Positions 6,030 to 7,796 of a stretch of DNA of 7,796 nt are shown here, one piece after another. This DNA comes from an uncultured Eubacteriales bacterium. GTDB lineage: Bacteria; Bacillota; Clostridia; Oscillospirales; Acutalibacteraceae. Position 1 is the first letter of the stretch, and every line of letters begins with the position of its first letter. The notes below the pieces were generated by a model that was given only the letters and a program-made list of their open reading frames with translations, had not been told where the DNA came from and did not search any database. Position numbers and translations under genes: made by a program. The stretch is taken from assembly GCA_902462035.1 (NCBI GenBank), contig CABQAC010000094.1, positions 1 through 7,796 on the forward strand, written 5' to 3'.

Positions 6030-6045
6030 GCTTCCCAGGGGAAGC
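6030..6045 (+). other. Small hairpin in the tRNA-Met/tRNA-Glu spacer
   Basis: GCTTCC (6030-6035) pairs with GGAAGC (6040-6045) across CAGG. A second GGAAGC at 6055-6060 could pair with the same arm instead. It lies in the 44-nt spacer of the tRNA transcript and has no T-run directly after it. A role in RNA processing is possible but not shown. Confidence 0.4.
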
Positions 6046-6066
6046 CTCCCTAGCGGAAGCGTTTTC

Positions 6067-6141
6067 GGCCCGATGGTCAAGCGGTTAAGACACCGCCCTT
6101 TCACGGCGGAATCACGAGTTCGATTCTCGTTCGGGTCACCA
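6067..6141 (+). tRNA. tRNA-Glu (TTC)
   Basis: The acceptor GGCCCGA pairs with TCGGGTC. The anticodon stem CCGCC/GGCGG carries loop CTTTCAC with anticodon TTC at 6100-6102. The T loop is TTCGATT. A73 and CCA are encoded. It is the second gene of the operon and follows tRNA-Met by 44 nt. Confidence 0.96.
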
Positions 6142-6146
6142 AAGCA

Positions 6147-6172
6147 AGTAGGCTGTTAATCAACAGCCTACT
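6147..6172 (+). other. Perfect 11-bp hairpin in the tRNA-Glu/tRNA-Val spacer
   Basis: AGTAGGCTGTT (6147-6157) and AACAGCCTACT (6162-6172) enclose the 4-nt loop AATC, filling most of the 37-nt spacer. No U-tract follows (GCATATGG), so it is not a standard terminator. It probably persists in the precursor RNA as a spacer or ribonuclease processing element. Confidence 0.6.
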
Positions 6173-6178
6173 GCATAT

Positions 6179-6255
6179 GGACGCATAGCTCAGCTGGTTA
6201 GAGCGCTCGCCTCACACGCGAGAGGTCATGGGTTCGAGTCCCCTTGTGTCCACCA
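6179..6255 (+). tRNA. tRNA-Val (CAC)
   Basis: The acceptor GGACGCA pairs with TGTGTCC, including one G-U pair. The anticodon stem CTCGC/GCGAG has loop CTCACAC with anticodon CAC at 6213-6215, reading GUG. CCA is encoded. The T stem (6228-6232 with 6240-6244) has one U-C mismatch at its second pair. It is the last gene of the operon and runs almost directly into the terminator. Confidence 0.94.
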
Positions 6256-6263
6256 AAAGGTGC

Positions 6264-6304
6264 AAATCCGAACACCGCACGGTGTTCGGATTTTGCTTAT
6301 TTTA
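6264..6304 (+). terminator. First terminator of the tRNA operon
   Basis: A perfect 13-bp stem (6264-6276 with 6281-6293) with loop GCAC is followed by TGCTTATTTTATT. It starts 9 nt after the CCA of tRNA-Val. Confidence 0.85.
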
Positions 6305-6314
6305 TTCCACCAAC

Positions 6315-6366
6315 AAACCGCATCAGAAAGCCATTTACAAGGCTTATCTGGTGCGGTTTTTCTTTG
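6315..6366 (+). terminator. Second, tandem terminator of the tRNA operon
   Basis: A long stem joins 6315-6332 with 6341-6359, containing one G-U pair and one bulged base, followed by the tract TTTTTCTTTG on the plus strand. The run of T is on the plus side only, so it serves the tRNA transcript, not the minus-strand genes to its right. Confidence 0.8.
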
Positions 6367-6449
6367 TAAATATTCAAATATGCCGGAGCCGCCGCACCGC
6401 TGAATGGGCTTTTCTACCATTCTAAAACGTTTCATAGGCCCGGTTAAAA

Positions 6450-6665
6450 TTACGGGGAACGATTTGTAGTCCGGTCCTCGATTCGGATTTCAGGCTCTAA
6501 TTTATGCCCACAGTATGGACAAAATTCTTTCTTATCACCGGAAGTTGCCAAGTGCTCTTCTTTTTTCTTTTAGAAAATGATAAAAATATCGAATATTTTG
6601 CTAAGATAGTCGTTTTCTCCTGCGGCTTGTATGATTTCGAAAATCCGTTTTTTTATCCTCACCAT
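6450..6665 (-). pseudogene. Remnant of a voltage-gated ion channel (ion transporter) gene with deleted core
   Basis: The minus strand from ATG 6665 reads RIKKRIFEIIQAAGENDYLS then KIFDIFIIF, stopping at TAA (6570-6572). This strongly resembles the cytoplasmic N-terminus and start of S1 of Clostridia ion transporters. Past that stop, in the same frame, it reads KKKEEHLATSGDKKEF then CPYCGHKLEPEI, ending at TAA 6450-6452; a lysine-rich linker and CPxCG zinc ribbon is the usual C-terminal tail of these channels. The roughly 200 residues of membrane core that should lie between are missing, so 31 and 39 codons remain. I infer an internal deletion in a former gene. A ribosome site is weak (GGGGG 7 nt before the ATG). 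It lies 47 nt downstream of the aldo/keto reductase stop. Alternatively these are two tiny unrelated frames. The remainder of 6366-6449 shows no gene. Confidence 0.55.
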
Positions 6666-6712
6666 GGAATGGCCCCCAAACGCTCCAGTATCGGCCGGAT
6701 CCTATTTTTCAC

Positions 6713-7567
6713 TTAAAAAATAAATTTGTCCCCAATGGCGGCTGTTTCCTCCCGCAGGTACGCAAGGTCTTCCTCCTCCAGGGGATGCAGCACACATTCG
6801 TCGATTTGCTCCACCGCAAAGGAGAATTGATCAAAGTTGCCCGGCGGCACCAGCGCGTCCACTCCCATGGATAGGCTGTATTTCATCGCGGCCAGCGCCA
6901 GCCTGTCGTTGTCATAAATGGTTTTGCACCAGGATTTGGGATACACCCGCTCCTCCTCCGGCAGCCAAAGCCGGTGGGCCAGGGACTTCATCCCCAAAAA
7001 GCCCTTCTCCCGCTCCCAGCACACCTTGGAAAGCCGTTCTCCCATGCCCTTTCCCAGCCCCAGAGCAAAATTGACGGGAAACAGCACCATGTCAAAATCG
7101 TACCATTCCAGTGCGCGCAGCGCCACCTCCTCGTTGTGGGCGGAAAAGCCGGTAAAACGCGTCAACCCTTCCTGCTTGGCTTGGTCCAGCGCGTGAATGG
7201 CCCCGCCGGGGGCGAAGATCTGGTCCAGATCCTCCATTTTCGCCAAACTGTGGAATTGATACACGTCAAAATAATCGGTATGCAGCGTCTTCAGCGATTG
7301 TTCCAAATCTTTCCGCAGCGCCTGGGCTGTTTTGCCGTCGGTCTTGCAGGCCAGCGCCACCTTTTTCCGGTAAGGCCGCAGCGACTCCCCCAGCTTTTGT
7401 TCCGCGTTGCCGTAACTTGGCCCCACGTCAAAGTAATTTACCCCCTTGTCCACCGCATAGGAAACATACCGGTCCGAATCTGGCTGTTCCTCGTTGCGGG
7501 ACACAATCCCTCCGTATGCTACCCGGCTGATTTTTATGCCGGTTGTGCCGAACATGGTATACTGCAC
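6713..7567 (-). CDS. Aldo/keto reductase family protein
   Basis: NAD(P)H-dependent oxidoreductase of 284 aa with a TIM-barrel fold, cytoplasmic; the substrate is unknown. The start region reads QYTMFGTTGIKISRVAYGG, typical of the family. The catalytic tetrad is visible: D47 and Y52 in YFDVGPSYGNAE, K75 in LACKTDG and H106 in VYQFHSL. There is no C-terminal Cys cluster of the 4Fe-4S-containing subgroup. I chose GTG at 7567 because AAAGG lies 12 nt upstream. The ATG at 7579 directly touches that AAAGG and would add four residues (MVAA) not typical of the family. It has its own promoter, is separated from the upstream minus-strand gene by a terminator, and is followed by the ion-channel remnant. 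Confidence 0.92.
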   Translation of the reverse strand: MQYTMFGTTGIKISRVAYGGIVSRNEEQPDSDRYVSYAVDKGVNYFDVGPSYGNAEQKLGESLRPYRKKVALACKTDGKTAQALRKDLEQSLKTLHTDYFDVYQFHSLAKMEDLDQIFAPGGAIHALDQAKQEGLTRFTGFSAHNEEVALRALEWYDFDMVLFPVNFALGLGKGMGERLSKVCWEREKGFLGMKSLAHRLWLPEEERVYPKSWCKTIYDNDRLALAAMKYSLSMGVDALVPPGNFDQFSFAVEQIDECVLHPLEEEDLAYLREETAAIGDKFIF

Positions 7568-7592
7568 CGCCGCCACCATCCTTTCTAATGGT

Positions 7593-7621
7593 ATTTTACA
7601 ATGCCGCCATAAATTTTACAA
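7593..7621 (-). promoter_or_regulatory. Promoter of the aldo/keto reductase gene
   Basis: On the minus strand, TTGTAA (7621-7616), a 17-bp spacer and TAAAAT (7598-7593) predict a start near 7586, just ahead of the AAAGG ribosome site. The 9-mer ATTTTACAA (plus strand) occurs twice, at 7593-7601 and 7613-7621, exactly 20 bp apart. Confidence 0.5.
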
Positions 7622-7625
7622 CATG

Positions 7626-7657
7626 AAAACGCCGCCGCACCAAAATGGTGCGGCGGC
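7626..7657 (-). terminator. Terminator of the gene at the right edge
   Basis: A perfect GC-rich stem (7631-7641 with 7647-7657, 11 bp, extendable by an A-T pair) is followed on the minus strand by GTTTTCATG. It lies 5 nt after the stop of the upstream partial gene and directly before the aldo/keto reductase promoter. Confidence 0.85.
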
Positions 7658-7662
7658 AATTA

Positions 7663-7796
7663 TTACAGGTGCCAGTCTAAGGGATAGGAAAGATATTCCA
7701 CCGGTTCCAGCTTTTCGGCGGTAATATACCCGGCCGGCGCGCGAAGCACCGACGGAATCCGGTTGACAATGGTCGCACAGGTGTGTTCCACCGTGG
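7663..7796 (-). CDS. C-terminal end of an oxidoreductase, possibly dihydrodipicolinate-reductase-like (5' end outside window)
   Basis: The last 43 residues of a minus-strand gene are visible, with stop TAA at 7663-7665. They include TCATIVNRIPSVLRAPAGYI, then TAEKLEPVEYLSYPLDWHL. The pattern 'T...VN.IP.V..A.PG..T...L' is what I would expect at the C-terminus of dihydrodipicolinate-reductase-like dehydrogenases such as 2,4-diaminopentanoate dehydrogenase. The fragment is short and the assignment is tentative. That the frame is coding is well supported by its codon pattern, its uninterrupted reading to the window edge and the strong terminator right after its stop. Confidence 0.6.
   Translation of the reverse strand, partial: TVEHTCATIVNRIPSVLRAPAGYITAEKLEPVEYLSYPLDWHL

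Noticed and set aside
5946..6255. tRNA cluster as an integration site for a mobile element
   Set aside because: No integrase, no direct repeat of a tRNA 3' end and no phage or element genes are visible in the window.
6226..6435. A 69-codon minus-strand frame over tRNA-Val and the terminators
   Set aside because: Its C-terminus (GDSNP) is the reverse complement of a tRNA T arm, a familiar artefact, and its body is made of the two terminator stems.
6504..6716. A 70-codon plus-strand frame MPTVWTKFF...
   Set aside because: It is antisense to the better-supported ion-channel remnant and has no ribosome site or recognisable features.

Overview
The window looks like chromosomal DNA of a moderately GC-rich Clostridia-type Firmicute. 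The evidence is intrinsic terminators, AGGAGG-like ribosome sites with several TTG/GTG starts, sigma-A-type promoters, tRNAs with encoded CCA, and protein families typical of that group. I see no insertion sequence, prophage, CRISPR array or toxin system. Most of it is ordinary housekeeping and sugar-metabolism DNA, so the interest lies in small regulatory structures and one gene remnant.

Layout: (1) The left edge holds the 3' two-thirds or more of a plus-strand prolyl-tRNA synthetase gene of the archaeal/eukaryotic type, ending at a long perfect terminator (1159-1204). (2) A minus-strand two-gene operon, a ThuA-domain protein followed by a Gfo/Idh/MocA oxidoreductase, is divergent from a plus-strand AraC-family regulator (3221-4024). 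The two promoters overlap within about 35 bp and share inverted repeats. The pair resembles rhizobial ThuA/ThuB of 3-ketoglycoside metabolism, with AraC as the probable local regulator. (3) A membrane-anchored protein with a SurA/PrsA-like helical region (4198-4830, minus) follows a convergent terminator. It has a leader of about 220 nt with several inverted repeats and a possible 17-codon leader ORF. (4) A RimJ/RimL-type GNAT acetyltransferase (5173-5730, minus) has its own promoter and a 9-bp inverted repeat in the leader. (5) A tRNA operon Met(CAU)-Glu(UUC)-Val(CAC) on the plus strand is driven by a perfect TTGACA-17-TATAAT promoter. Its spacers contain hairpins and it ends in two tandem terminators. 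(6) A minus-strand remnant (6450-6665) carries what looks like both ends of a voltage-gated ion channel gene, with the membrane core deleted and an in-frame stop. (7) A minus-strand aldo/keto reductase has its own promoter. (8) At the right edge, behind a strong terminator, is the C-terminal end of another minus-strand gene, possibly a dihydrodipicolinate-reductase-like or 2,4-diaminopentanoate-dehydrogenase-like enzyme.

Product names rest on reading conserved motifs by eye. No database search or folding calculation was run.
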